A stretch of DNA of 64,000 nt from Harmothoe impar (Eukaryota > Annelida > Polychaeta > Phyllodocida > Polynoidae): assembly GCA_947462335.1 (NCBI GenBank), contig OX381719.1:64768808-64832807 (forward strand). Reading direction: 5' to 3'. Made by a program: the position numbers and the translations under genes. The notes beneath the pieces were generated by a model. The model was not told the origin of the DNA and made no database searches. It was given only the letters and a program-made list of their open reading frames with translations. Shown here in pieces: positions 1 to 12,090 of this stretch; positions within the stretch are counted from its first letter, which is position 1, and every line of letters begins with the position of its first letter.

Positions 1-2261
1 TAATCCCTTCGAGGTGAAGCAACAGCATTCTCTGTTTAAGAGTATTATCCCACTCTGTTAGATTGCTTCATAATTATGTTGCGTTAAACCGTTATGTGTC
101 ACTGTGTACTGATCATTAGACTCCTCATTAACACAGAAGGTAGCTGTCTAGTAGTTATGATCTAGTTATCTCAACTCACAAACTGTTACCAACTGTCTCC
201 TCTCTATTGTCAGACTGCATGAATGTTCTGTGTGGCTGTCATTGATTAGTAGCAGCTGGAAGTGCAGAATGCTCATATCAAACTGTTATGAAATTAAATT
301 AAATTGATTGTTCTGACAAGTAGTGATCTCAGCAATGGTGATATCAGCTTAAGACTAAGACTGTGTGGATCAGCTTTTGGACAGGGGAGTGATCGACACA
401 GCTTCCTAGAGATTAAAGTGTACTGGCGAATCAGTATCACAGCAGTGGAGCTAGAACTGTGTGTGAGTAATTCTATAGAGCAGTATATAGTGTGTACCTC
501 TAAAGGTAAATGTATTACACCCCTCATGGCCCACTATAAAACATCAAGTAGCAGCATGAATGCAGCCCTGGCTGTAATGGGATTGAGACACACCCGAAGG
601 GTTGGCATGATGCACGAATGCAGCACCGGCACAAGTTGCTCTCTGGGGCTGCATTAATGCAATATGATGACAAATGTCAATTTTTAGTGACATCCACCCT
701 TCAAGGGTTAAACTGAATGATATCTCTGCTGTCCAGACATTATACGTTGCACAGGGCCGCAGGGTGGCTCTAAACTTGATATAATAGACAAGTCACCAAC
801 TGGTGACTGGCAGACTGCCACATTGAGGTGGGATCTTTAGATGTCAGCCGAGACTTAATCTTGTTCACGCATTGATACTACTCCTTCTACCGTGGCTGAC
901 ATGCCCAGAGGACGCTGTCTAAACTCAAGGTTTATGGAGAGCAGAAACGTTCAATTTAAGGTGCTGTGCCTCCAAAGCTGTGTTTACACTGTTTTGAGAC
1001 TCAGGAAATTTAATTTTCTACCTTAAAATTTCACCTTAATTGTTTTTGTGTTAAAGTCAAACTTTAGATAAAATCATGACAAGCATGACAAGCATGTCCA
1101 TAGAAGAGATGAATTGGAGGAATTAAGCAACTTTGTCACTGATCCATGGGTGTCCTTTAGTTAGAATAGTTTGCAAATCAAGCTCTATTGATTTGTAAAT
1201 TTTGAGTTATACCTCGCCCACAGCTGGTGTCACTAGATGCATTGAAGTCTTAGAAACTGTTATGAAAAAGTGATCATGACTTTGTGCTGGATGTAGATAT
1301 GATCCATTTACAAAATTGACAACTATATCTAGTAGTCTCCTAACTGTCCCATTTTGATTTTTTTCCCCCTTTAATATAAGAATGGCTCAATTCAATTGTT
1401 ACATTCCTCTTCAGTTTAGAATTTTAAGCATCATGTCTACAGACCATGACTGATTGTGATGAAGGTGCTTGATATAAAATGCTAGTGTCATGCCACGGGA
1501 ACATAACTTAGTGTTGCATCATTACAAACATGGACAGCTTAATGGATTAAAGAATGAAGAGGGAGGGGGCGTGATTAAAGTGCAGCACATGATCAGACAC
1601 ACAGTCAATCATTGTTTTACCTGAGATGCAGTGTAGCTGTTGAACCAGAATATTACCAAAATTTTCAGAGAACAATTGCAATTGATTTCTAAGTGTAAGA
1701 TGATGCAGTAGCAGTAGAAACTGTTGGGTTAAGAGCCCTGGTACACTGAATAGTGCATAGAATGATGCCTTATACGTTACATTAATTATCCTGAGCCTTA
1801 CTATGATATATCACACACTGCCATAGTAATCTAGTGTACAGCACGGAGGCACCCTAATGACTGCCACCCTAAAGGCATTTAGTGGGTAGATAATGGTTTC
1901 CAGTGGCACAGATGAAAGACATATTTTTTTAAAACATTATTCACCTCTGTATGGTGTTTGTATACTGATACAAGTAATGAATGTCCCCCTTTCTATGTAT
2001 TTCTATGATACATTCACTTCTTGACTTGCCTGTAAATGAATGCCTCTGAGGAGACCCTTACTATGTTTTTTACTGTTGATTTATAGACAGGATGGACCCC
2101 ATGGAACATCAAAATCTGCTTTTGCAGAAATAGTACCCTAGAGAGAGCAGTGACCAAGTTCTTTTTGTGTAATGAGATCATGTCACAGGGATATTTCTAA
2201 CATGTTAAGCCAAGTGTTTTATCTTGCTGATGTTGTGTGGCATGTGGTCACAGACCAGTCA

Positions 2262-3010
2262 GTCTGAATATTATGCTGAGCTCTATCCCTAGGGGGGCTT
2301 TGTCGCCTTCTCTTAATACAACTTGGCCCTCCCAATTTGCCACCATCTTTTGATGCCAGGTTCTCTTTTCTATTGGCTTTTCCCAGTGTGACAATGTGTG
2401 GGCCATTACATATCAGGCTTGACGCATTCCATTATAAGGGGAAATCAGCAAGGTAGAGGCAATATATAGCAGCTGTAAGACTATGAGACAGGAATTATAT
2501 GTCTGCACATAAACAGGCCTAACTACAGCCATCTTCACTATTTTATTTGGTCTACGCATAAGGAGAATGCAATCTACTAATATAGAGAGGGTATTATAGA
2601 CATACATGATAGATTTAGGTAATTACACTTATGTTATGTTAAGGCAGGAGATATGACTTGTAAGCATCAGATCTGTACAAGAATGGGCTTTTCTTATAAT
2701 GATAAAAATTAAGTCTTTGACAAAAGCTGATGGAAAAACCTGATGGTGTTTTCCTGACTTTGAATATCTTTTATATTCAAAACATCCCTTTGCAAAAAGC
2801 CTTAGTGCTACTTGAGGAAAGGGAAGTAAGGACTTATTGGCTAAATATTATCCCATCTGCCCAGACAGTGACGAGCAGCCAACAAGAGGTCCAATGTTGA
2901 AGACCAGAGATATCAAAGAGGCTGGCATCAAAAGAGGGTGGTAAATTAGGACTTAGGACATTATAAAGTAAAGGTGATAAAGCCCTATCAGGGATAGAGC
3001 TCAGACAGAT
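2262..3010. repeat. Inverted-repeat arms inside module B
   Basis: GAGCTCTATCCCT followed by a GGGCTTT-containing stretch and a CCACCATCTTTTGATGCCAG-like stretch occurs forward at about 2278-2370. It recurs as a diverged reverse complement at about 2910-3005. The same pair exists in B2 (about 19930-20630), and B3 (about 58565-59275) keeps it at least in part. The arrangement looks like the diverged terminal repeats of an old DNA transposon inserted before the module was duplicated. No target-site duplication is readable and there is no ORF of note. Confidence 0.45.
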
Positions 3011-3419
3011 ATGCAGACTGAGAGATCTGTCTGTAGCAGCTCCCCATACCAGCAGGTTTTGGTAGACTGCAGCTATACACACAGAGTTATACACACAAGA
3101 TATGAGGCAATCAGGAATTGTGCTATCGGTGTTGTGTGCAGGTTATGGTGGTCAGACAGGGGCAGCAATGAGAACCTGACCCAAGTACAATGTAGTCCCA
3201 TGCATATCAGAGTGTACAATCAAAGTTTATAGCTAATCAGCACTTGATACAGTATTTGTGTAGCTGTATGCAGTCTGAATGAGAAAGTGATCTATCGCAA
3301 ATATAATCAGTAGGTGTTGGATTTGAGGCCAGAAGACATTTATTTAGGGGCAAAGAAAAAGATTAACAGGTATGCTCTCCCTTTTATAGTATGATGCCTT
3401 ACGGTATTATACCTTGTTT

Positions 3420-3640
3420 TACAAATTCTGAGACTTACTACCACACAAAATACATACAACACCACACCTTGTGCAGTCAATGTCATTTTCAAATATTGGC
3501 ACTGTCAGCTTTATATATATGTTGATAGAAAGTGTGCTTTGGCTACAACCAGGTCGGGTACTGTAAGACCCCCCGTTATGCTCAATTTGCAGGTTTTGAA
3601 TACAGATTCCCCTTGAGACTGCCATATGTCCCACCCAACA
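3420..3640. repeat. ~230-bp repeat shared by modules A and B (first of five copies)
   Basis: The marker phrase 'agaaagtgtgctttggctac' followed by 'tttgcaggttttgaatacag' is found here. Diverged copies lie at about 14570-14720, 21060-21235, 55510-55670 and 59640-59815. Copies occur in both A and B modules, so this sequence predates or is independent of the A-B duplication. No coding potential is conserved. Family unknown. Confidence 0.6.
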
Positions 3641-5180
3641 GCTAGAAGCTTAAACTCATGTATAAATCTTTAAATGAATGTGAATTAAACATTGCAGAAC
3701 TGTGAAAACAGGTCATGTTTATCCGTTTCAAAACAGTGTACTTGGCTGGTGTTGTCATATACTACAACATCAGAGTTTACATATTTACTATCGATAGAAT
3801 GTGATTTGATATTACTCACATAAAGCTGTATTACACACTGGAGTAAACAGGTGGGGCGGGGACTGGGATCAGTGCTTGGACAGCAGAGGTGAATGTACAA
3901 GGGAAGCGAATATCATGATATGAGGGACAAAGATGAAAAATGAGCATGTTCAAACAAAAGATTATGATTTTGGTTATACTGCAAGCAATGGATGATCAAA
4001 CCAATGTTTTCATGCTATGTTTAAGTCATTTTAAGCTTCCAAAAGTATAATTTTAGAGTCAGCTATGTTTAAAGTTGCTTTTTTGTATACTACAATCCCC
4101 TGTCTGGTCATTTTTTGAATTTGATCCTCATGAGCTTTCTCCATTATTAAACTTGTTTATATGGAGGGTACTTCAAGACATTGTCTTAAATGAAAAATGA
4201 AATTGTACCCTTGCCTTTATTTTAAAGTAAGAATGTGTTCAGCATGTATTGTGATCTATACCAAAATAGGTTGCTTATACTTGGCTGGCTATAGTTCGTT
4301 TCTACGACCTCACTGCTACTTGCAGAGAATAACCACCTGAGGTCAATTAGTGGTATTTCAGCTGACACAAAAAAAATACATAGATAAAATTAAAGTAGAC
4401 AAGTTGCTTAAAAGGGAGACGGGGATCACAGAGTTTGAGCAAGGTTTTTGCATGTAAGCCATCGCTAAGCCTAGATTTAGGAGCAATAGAGAAGGCTTCA
4501 AAGCTGGAACCTTTCAGTATTTATAAAGGATCTAAATCAGAAACACGGTTCTCTACTCATGGCTAGGACCTATCTGCACTCCCCCCCATCATTTACAACC
4601 TTAACTGAGAACCCATTACAACCTCCTTGCCTTAAACATTGTACTGCCTCCCACAATCTTACATCTGTACTGCCACATCCTCCTTAGTCATCATGATTCA
4701 GCACTAACCTGACCTGCCTGCCAAGCATGTGGTTAGCAGCCATCTTCATACCAACCTACACTGGTACATCATTTCTATCCCCTCTGTAGAATGCCTATCA
4801 CCCAGGGAGTCTACACTTTCTCATCATGCAGCATTTGCGGTGCTGTACAGCAATTACGCATGGATATCATACATGCATGTGATCAGTGTTCCAGATACCC
4901 AAAGGAATGTGGCTGGATACCACTCCATGAAGCAGATTCTCCATGCCATCCCATTTATATCGGAGACAACATCTCAACCAGTAGTCTAATATAAACATAA
5001 AAGAAATCTATTCGTGAGCTCCAAGCAACATCACATGAATACGTAGTTAGATTTTAGGTTTTATGATATCATAACTGCAGATATAGTGGACACTTTGCTA
5101 CCATTTGTAAACCACTAGGGACATATTGACCCATGTAGTATGAGAGTAGTGAGATCATAAAACATGAATTTTTCTAGTAG

Positions 5181-8100
5181 TGACATGCCAAAACAGGCCA
5201 CACAACATCAAGAGATTAGACCTCTAGGAGGAAGACCCCATTGTATGGGAATAGGGATCTGGAGAAGGCACTCTGAGGGGAATAATTGCTGAATTGCCAT
5301 TGGATTGTAATCTTGTTCCTGTTGATTGGGTGAAATAGGATGTGATTGATGAAAGAGGAATGAGAATTGTGAAATTGTAGATCTTGTAGCGTCTCCTCAT
5401 TTGAAGGATTTTTACATAGAGAGCTGTAAGTATATTGCTATTAGGAGCCTTGAATTTTTAACTATTGTAATTATGACAATGTGCCTATATTTTCTTACCT
5501 GTAGTCAACTTTGCAGCTTTTATCCATCCACCATAGCTGTATAATAATACCACATGGACAGCAATTGATCTGCCCTGAGTACATGACTACAGGGAATGAG
5601 ATCTACCTCACCTATAGCAGTATTAGTCCATAGAGAGGTGCAAAATGTGTATAAAGCTGTTGCATGTTGAGAGATGGTTAAACCTACTTTTACAAGACAC
5701 CCCACAACAAACTGGTATTATCCATCTGCTAATAACAGTCAAGGTCAACTGACAGTCACAATGAAAGGATCACACCAGAGCCAAGGTCAAAGGAGACTAC
5801 ATCACAAAATGAGGTCTACCCCTGGTCAATGTCAAGGTCATGACAAGAGGCAGTCCTTATTGGTAGATGCCAAGAAGCCCTCTTACCCAGCACCAGCCAT
5901 CTAAACTTGTACTGCAATAGTGAATATCCAGGCTTCTCTCTCAATAGCCACCTAAACATTTATCTCCATGTCCAGCCTGGTGATGGGGGGTGGTGCCTAA
6001 GGAGGGCCAGGGGGAGGTAGGAATATACAGAGGGCCATTAGTATCAGCAATTCACAGTTATTGATGACAAATCAATGGCATCTCCCTATCTCAGTGGGTC
6101 TCACTGATGTTTATGTGTAGTCTATATTTGAGTTTTTCTCCACTCAGTACCCTCAGGCTAGGGAGTGAACTGTAAAGGCTTCATAACTCTTGGTATTATC
6201 TGGGAAAGTTATTGGCTAAAGAGTGGCAGACTCTGGGGCAAAATACATTTCACACAGCACTACCCAGAGTATGTAGTAAATATACTGCTCCTCCCGCCTG
6301 AAGCCTGTTAGCAATGGTGCCGTCTAGGGTGAGTCCTGAGAGTCATATTGTGGTTTTTGCTGTAAACAGGGCCTCATACACAGAGTAAGAAACACCAAAA
6401 AATATCTCTTCTGACAAGGCATCAACAACTTGCTAAGATTAAGTGGGGAGAAGGTTCTAATAAACATCTCATGGCAGCAGAATGCTGTGTAAAGTATGGT
6501 TTGTGGATGGTGGTAAAGTGTTATGGGACACTTGAGATCTGGCGGGCCCTGATATGACATGCTCTATATGATATGTAAGGGAGAGCTTGCTAGTTTGCAA
6601 TGTATAAAGGAAGTGCTGAATGAACAGGTTTATTTAGAATGTGTTCAGTTCTCAGCATTGGTGGGGGGGGGCAGCTATAGCTTTTACAGATTAAAATCTG
6701 GTAGTGAAGGCCTACTGGTCATTTGTACCTACATATTCCAGGACTGACTCGACTACCTAGACCTTAGGGCAGACTGTGATCATCTGCTTTATATATTAAC
6801 TTAGCATTAGATGGGTTATTTAAAAAAAAACTAAAAACATTTAAAGCAAAATAAGCCTGACAAATTCCCGGTATATTTCTGGTATATTTCTCTCATTGTA
6901 ACCTGTTAAATTGAAATCAAAATTCAGCATTCCCGGGAACTTTACGGTTGAGAGTTTAAAAAACGTACCTGTGTGCATCCTCAGGTACACACTAATTTGA
7001 TATTCAGAAAGTGAAATGTTTCTGAAGCCCCAATCTAACACCCTACATGAGCGAAGCATATAGATTAACAGGGGCTTAAACTTAATCCACCATAATGCTT
7101 TTTCATGATAGTGGCACGAAATATCAAAATATCTAAAAAGGTATTTAGTATACATTCCCATGCACACATACCTCCTAATTATTCAGCTAGCTTAGTGGTG
7201 AAAGGCACTTCTTTACTCATTCTATACAAGATAATTATGGAGATTCAACTTGATCCTTCATAATCTGCATTCCCCAAGCTCATACATTGTCACTATAATG
7301 GATGTTAAAATATTAGATCAATGACCAACAATCCAACAATAACAGAAGGCACATGCCATGTCGTTCCTCAGGGTACTGAGTCAAAACAAAACATACCATT
7401 GGCTAAGTTCTAAATAAGTTATAAAATGGCCGAGATTTGATACACTGCAGATTCCAGAGGTACATAAACCATGGCTGCATCCTTCCTCACAGGTTAGGAG
7501 CTGTGTTTAACGTACTACCAATATGATCTCCCTTTCCCCTGCGTTAGTATAAAGGCTGCTGGAGTGGCATAAGAAATACAGAAATGCATCAAGAATACAT
7601 GCCTGGCCTCCTCCTCCACTACATCTACACATTAAGGCAACACATCTCCATTACTGCACCATTCATACAGACCCCCTAGGGACCACTCCCCTTGCATTAT
7701 GTTACCGTAATGAGGCACTACAGCTATAATGGGATATATACCTTCTACGAGGGGGGGATTTCACAGCAACTTGTAAACCTCCATCAACATTAACTGGAGT
7801 GATGTGTGAGTAGGGGGGATCACAGCATATCATGGGTGAGTTAAGTAGAGTGGAATCACTCAGTCTATTCATCCTGGGCAGAGCTAAGGGACTGACCGAT
7901 CCGTCATGGCCTCATGGACAGTAGTTGACTGTGAATGGCAACTTGAGCTGTGGTGTTGTGACATCTGAACATTCATTCAGACAACTGCTGATTGAGGCAG
8001 CACAGGCCTACGTTAACAGAGCGTCTATGAGAGACTGACAGAGACAGAGTGAGTCACAGGCAGAGATTTGGGCATAGACAATGGGTTACAAGTCCAATAT

Positions 8101-8945
8101 TACAAATTTCCAATGTGTTTTTTTTAAGAGAGTTTTTTGTTGTCGAAATGTTCTTAAACACATCAACTATTGAATCTAAAGCTTCTTTTCACTGCTTTTT
8201 CAATTTTACTCTGAATTGTTAAAAGTAACAAGTATGATTATAGCTTGTTAAACTCAGCTACGACCCCAAAAGGCCTTAACAAAAAAAAAAGTGAAACAAG
8301 AGTAATTATTTTAATTCACGATAACCTTCTTCAAACTTTTGCACTTTTTCTTTGATTCATCAATGAAGTCATTAATGCTGTGGCATATTATTTTCTTTAA
8401 CTGCAGGCTATGCTTCCTGCAGATAAATAGAAAGAAATCTCAGAATAAAAAAATGACCACTTACTTAGGGAACTGTCCTGAATGACTGCCATGTGCTGAT
8501 GCAGCGGCATGGACCAAGATCTTGGACTATCCTCATGATATATAACTTGGTCTATAATTACCCAGGAGGGTGCCTTATAAGCGAGACTGCATCATTCGGG
8601 GTCCACTGGGAGTTGTCATTCACATAGTGAGTGTTTATGACATAAATAAGAAAAAAGGGCCTCCTGTGGATGTTAAGTCTTTACAGTCAGATAGGGACAT
8701 CCTGTAGAGACATATCAATGTTAGATCTCACTTAACCTAAGGGAGGGGGGGTCCACCATAGTGCCATAGTGAGTGTAGATGACATAAATATTACATCAAA
8801 ATAGATTGCCAACAATAAGACAGGGACATCCTTCAGCTGCCTATTATACTCTACTCTGGTCTCTAATAGTCGGTTAAAGCCCCCGGAGGCTACAATGTTG
8901 AAGCAAGCTTTGTGACAGCACAATGGCTGCCATGGTTAGATGGTG
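5181..8945. other. Spacer without recognisable genes
   Basis: AT-rich single-copy-looking DNA. No ORF here is long or compositionally protein-like, and I recognise no exon, tRNA or transposon ends. The only local structure of note is a cluster of nuclear-receptor-type half-sites around 5739-5840, listed separately, and short homopolymer runs. Confidence 0.5.
5739..5840 (+). promoter_or_regulatory. Cluster of three AAGGTCA half-sites (possible nuclear-receptor sites)
   Basis: TCAAGGTCA occurs at 5739-5747 and 5832-5840, and CAAGGTCA at 5782-5789. The last is followed at once by AAGGAGA, giving a DR1-like AGGTCAAAGGAGA. Extended half-sites of this form are bound by monomeric nuclear receptors of the ERR/SF-1 type in animals. 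Three in about 100 bp on one strand is more than expected by chance, but no gene is recognisable nearby, so function is unproven. Confidence 0.25.
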
Positions 8946-9516
8946 TGTGGGGCCTTTATCCCTCAAATTGCCCTTATCCCTCAAAATGGGACCCTTTTGA
9001 GGGATAAGGGCCCTGTTGGGCCTTTATCCCTCAAAAATGGCGTTAAAGCTCAAAAGCCTTTATCCCTCAAAATATTTGCCTTTATCCCGCAAAAGCCTTT
9101 ATCCCTCAAAACCTATATGAGTCCCAGCTGTAATTGCCTTTATCCCTCAAAACCAATATGCTGGTCTCGGAAACCAATCTGCACTCAGATATTGACTTGC
9201 CTTCATCCCTCAAAACGGTCTCAGAAACCAATCTGCACTCAGATATTGACTTGCCTTTATCCCTCAAAATCTATATACTGGTCTCAGGTCCAATCTGGTG
9301 TTGAATATAAACTTGCCTTTATCCCTCAAAACCTATGGGCTGGTCTCAGAAACCAATCTGCACTTAGATATTGACTTGCCTTTATCCCTCAAAACCTATA
9401 TACTGGTCTCAGGTACCAATCTGGTGTTTGAGGGATAAAGGCCCAACAGGGCCTTTATCCCTCAAAAGGGTCCCATTTTGAGGGATAAGGGCATTTTGAG
9501 GGATAAAGGCCCCACA
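8946..9516. mobile_element. Non-autonomous TIR transposon with TTTATCCCTCAAAA repeats
   Basis: A 571-bp unit begins TGTGGGGCCTTTATCCCTC and ends with its reverse complement. The terminal inverted repeats are about 88 bp and themselves contain back-to-back copies of the motif in both orientations. It is flanked by a perfect 5-bp target-site duplication TGGTG at 8941-8945 and 9517-9521. The interior consists of diverged units of roughly 60-70 bp that pair 'TTTATCCCTCAAAA' with 'GGTCTCAGAAACCAATCTGC'. An open frame runs through much of it, but it only reflects the repeats. Superfamily not assigned. Confidence 0.8.
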
Positions 9517-9521
9517 TGGTG

Positions 9522-10558
9522 CATCATTGCCTCTTTAAGCAGTGTGTGTCTCTGTCTCCTTCAGTGGAGAGCTCCACAAGAACAAAACGGTATCATCCAA
9601 TCTTACCCAAACATATAGTCCTACTGCACCAAGCCATTTCCTACCAATCTAAGTGTATACTGCTCTCATTGGACAGAGAGACACAGACCACCTGCACAGA
9701 ATCAGTCAGCCAGCCAGAAACACCCCAGCCCTCCCTCAGAGGAATCCCTCTCACTCCATCTTATGGCAGTGTATCCAGGATCTCCCCACCTAGCCTGATT
9801 GCTCTTAGAGGCATTTCCTATTGATTCAATTCATAACTGCCCAGATTATATCTTTCACTGATTGCTCCCAGAGCCATTTCCTATTGAATCAATTCATAGC
9901 TGCCTTGACTCTGTCTCAATTTATCTGTGCGAGGCAAAAGCCAGACACTTTATTAAATCTGCTATTCTGCATTCCCTCCTCTATATTCAACCCTTTTATC
10001 AATAATTCATCTACCATACACCAAGAGCCATGCTACACTAATAAACTCTGAGTAAAAGCCTGTATGAGTGAATAATGCAATATCATTGAAGTGAATATAT
10101 TTCTAAGTTGTCTGTGGTTGCTAAGCTCACTCTGTAGATGAAGTTATTGAGAGGGCATTCATCAGAGCTGGAAAGATAAAATAGATAGCTTTGAACACAG
10201 AGCAGAAGCCCAACGTGGCTCGGTAATGTGTCATGAGAGATCTGACCAAATGCTGACGTGACTTAGACCATCTTTATATTTTATTTGTTCTACACATAAC
10301 CATATATGTATTCAATGATATACAGAGGATCCTGCAGATTTCTGGTGCGTTTACGCTCTCATTCATAACCATGCTGTGAACTGGTAAAGGATATTTGTAA
10401 AACAAGGGCTTTTCTCAGACTGTAACATTTCAGAAGGCTGCTACTCTCATTTATTGCGTTGTCAATATAAAAATAACTTATATCTATGTTAAAAAAGTTG
10501 GGTAATGTAGATTGGTAAACAGGATGACCAGAAGAGGGATTTATGGAGGGGCAGGTAG
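9522..10558. other. Spacer, weakly similar to 26560-26900
   Basis: No gene is recognisable. A stretch around 9690-9780 (CACCTGCACAGAAT, then CAGTCAGC, then CCCTCTCACTC) resembles 26720-26820. This suggests the two inter-module spacers are themselves anciently related, with different insertions since. Open frames here are short and of ordinary composition. Confidence 0.35.
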
Positions 10559-10888
10559 TGAAGGAGGGAGGAGAAAGAAGGGAGGAGGGAGGAGGGATAA
10601 GGGAGGAGGGAGGAGGGAGGAGGGAGGAGGGATAAGGGAGGAGGGAGGAGGGAAGAGGGAGGAGGGAAGAGGAAGGAGGGCGGAGGGATAAGGGAGGAGG
10701 GAGGAGGGAGGAGGGATAAGGGAGGAGGGAGGAGGGAAGAGGGAGGAGGAAGGAGGGAGGAGGGAGGAGGGATAAGGGAGGAGGGAGGAGGGAGGAGGGA
10801 GGAGGAAGGAGGGAGGAGGAAGGAGGGAGGAGGGAGGAGGGACGAGGGACGAGGGAGGAGGGAGGAGGGACGAGGGAGGAGGGAGCAG
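10559..10888 (+). repeat. 330-bp homopurine tract (GGGAGGA)n
   Basis: Almost pure A/G on the plus strand, made of GGAGGGA/GGGAGGA units with interspersed GGGATAA and GGGACGA variants. The reverse strand gives an artefactual Pro/Ser/Leu reading frame. Runs of GGG with short spacers can form G-quadruplexes, and mirror-symmetric homopurine tracts can form triplex DNA. It lies about 50 bp upstream of the start of module A1. Confidence 0.9.
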
Positions 10889-11134
10889 AGTATGAGAGTC
10901 ACAAGGGCTAAGGAAGGTATAAAAGGGAAAGGTTATGGGTTATGGTCTGGAAAAAACTCTGCTTCTGCTTCTGTTTTGTTATATATCTTATATTAAATCT
11001 GCTCAGATTTTGTATGATGACTATATCATTGTCTGTCTGTGTCAGCTTGGCGTTCTGTCATTTTCTCTCGTTGTCTTTGTCTCTGATTATATTCTTCTTC
11101 TCTTTGCCCGTTTTCTGTGTGTTCTTGCTTTTTC

Positions 11135-11400
11135 TCACCAGTAATCCTAGTTTTACATTGGCACTAAGTGGATTGCCTTGAATTACCTGAGTCGATACCT
11201 TTCATCGTGTTTAAAGGTTAATTCAGAATCTGATTGGCTTAGTCTATGCAGTCTTTCTGGGCTTCTTTTTTTTTCAATCATTTGTGTGATCCTGGTCTTG
11301 AAATTGACACTAAGTGAATTGCCTTGAAATACCTGAGTCAATACCTTTTAGTGTGTTTAAAGGTCAAACACAGGATCTGATTATCTCAGTCTACACAGAG
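11135..11400 (+). repeat. Tandem duplication of ~145-bp unit
   Basis: 'cactaagtggattgccttga' with its flank (about 11135-11255) is repeated in diverged form at about 11285-11400. Both carry ACCTGAGTC, ATACCTTT and GTGTTTAAAGGT in the same order. A2 (around 30710-30810) shows the same unit once. Confidence 0.6.
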
Positions 11401-11569
11401 TGGCCCTTTTCCAAGAACAACTTTAAACATAAAACTAGAAGCCTTGCTTGTCTGTACTTTATAATCTATTTGAAATGTGTGTCAAAGTTGAGGGGTTTAT
11501 TTTAACCTCTTTCAAATCCCTAGGTTAAAAGGTTTCAAATCAGTTTTGATGAAAGTGCTACTCACAAGA

Positions 11570-12090
11570 AACGAAACCTCACAACTCTCCACAAAACCAG
11601 GTGGAAGACCGCCTGTACTTACAGTACAGCCTGCATAACACACCCAGCCCGTTTTTACAGGTCACTCAACCTGGAAGACAGTGCTGTTCAGTAACAGCAC
11701 TGTGCTTTTACTATAGCTTTCATATAATCATATTTGCGATTTTTACATGATATTTGCTAAATATTTACACCTATCTAGTACATAGATAAGTATATCAGCT
11801 ACCAACTTTTAGATGCATTATGTGCATGGTCCATTGCATTTCTAAATTATTATGAGTTTAAATCAGTATTTTCTCTAATGTGACACACATGTAGCAGAGA
11901 CTCTGATTGGAGAAGGTGTGAAAGCCTGAGCTGCAGGCTGGTATACCAGGATGCCTGCATGGTACACAAGCCTGCTGTGCTGGGAGAGTGTATATGGGCG
12001 ACCTGAAAGTACAGGCTGGGCGGCCTGAAAGTACAGGCTGCCTGTTAATGCAGGCCGTCCTATACTGCTGTACTCGTCCTCCACCTGAAA
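11570..12090. mobile_element. Possible TIR element inserted in module A1
   Basis: This block is absent from A2. It begins near AGGTGGAAGACCGCCTGTAC and ends near the inverted CCTCCACCT. Inside are GCCTGCAT and paired CCTGAAAGTACAGGCTG units in opposite orientation to the left-hand CCTGTAC. An internal palindrome ACAGTGCTGTT/AACAGCACTGT lies near 11680-11705. The ends are not exact and no clean target-site duplication is seen, so the class is uncertain. Confidence 0.35.

Larger units (their letters stand above)
1..5180. repeat. Segmental duplication module B, copy 1 (B1)
   Basis: The whole stretch is a diverged copy of 56345 onward, and from about 712 also of 18311 onward. Long matching runs are interrupted by small indels. 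It joins the window's left edge and stops matching B2 and B3 near 5180, just after the shared 'catgaattttt'. Short ORFs inside are not preserved between copies, so I see no gene here. The module holds an internal pair of inverted arms (about 2275-2400 and 2880-3005) and one copy of a roughly 230-bp repeat shared with module A (about 3420-3640). Confidence 0.85.

Noticed and set aside
304..657. 117-codon open frame in module B1 as a gene
   Set aside because: The paralogous copy in B3 has an in-frame TGA at 56806-56808, and differences between copies are not biased to third positions. It is repeat sequence.
8940..9374. 144-codon frame over the TTTATCCCTCAAAA repeats
   Set aside because: The peptide repeats only reflect the DNA repeats of the TIR element.
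10489..10902. 137-codon Pro/Ser/Leu-rich protein on the minus strand
   Set aside because: It is the translation of the (GGGAGGA)n purine tract.
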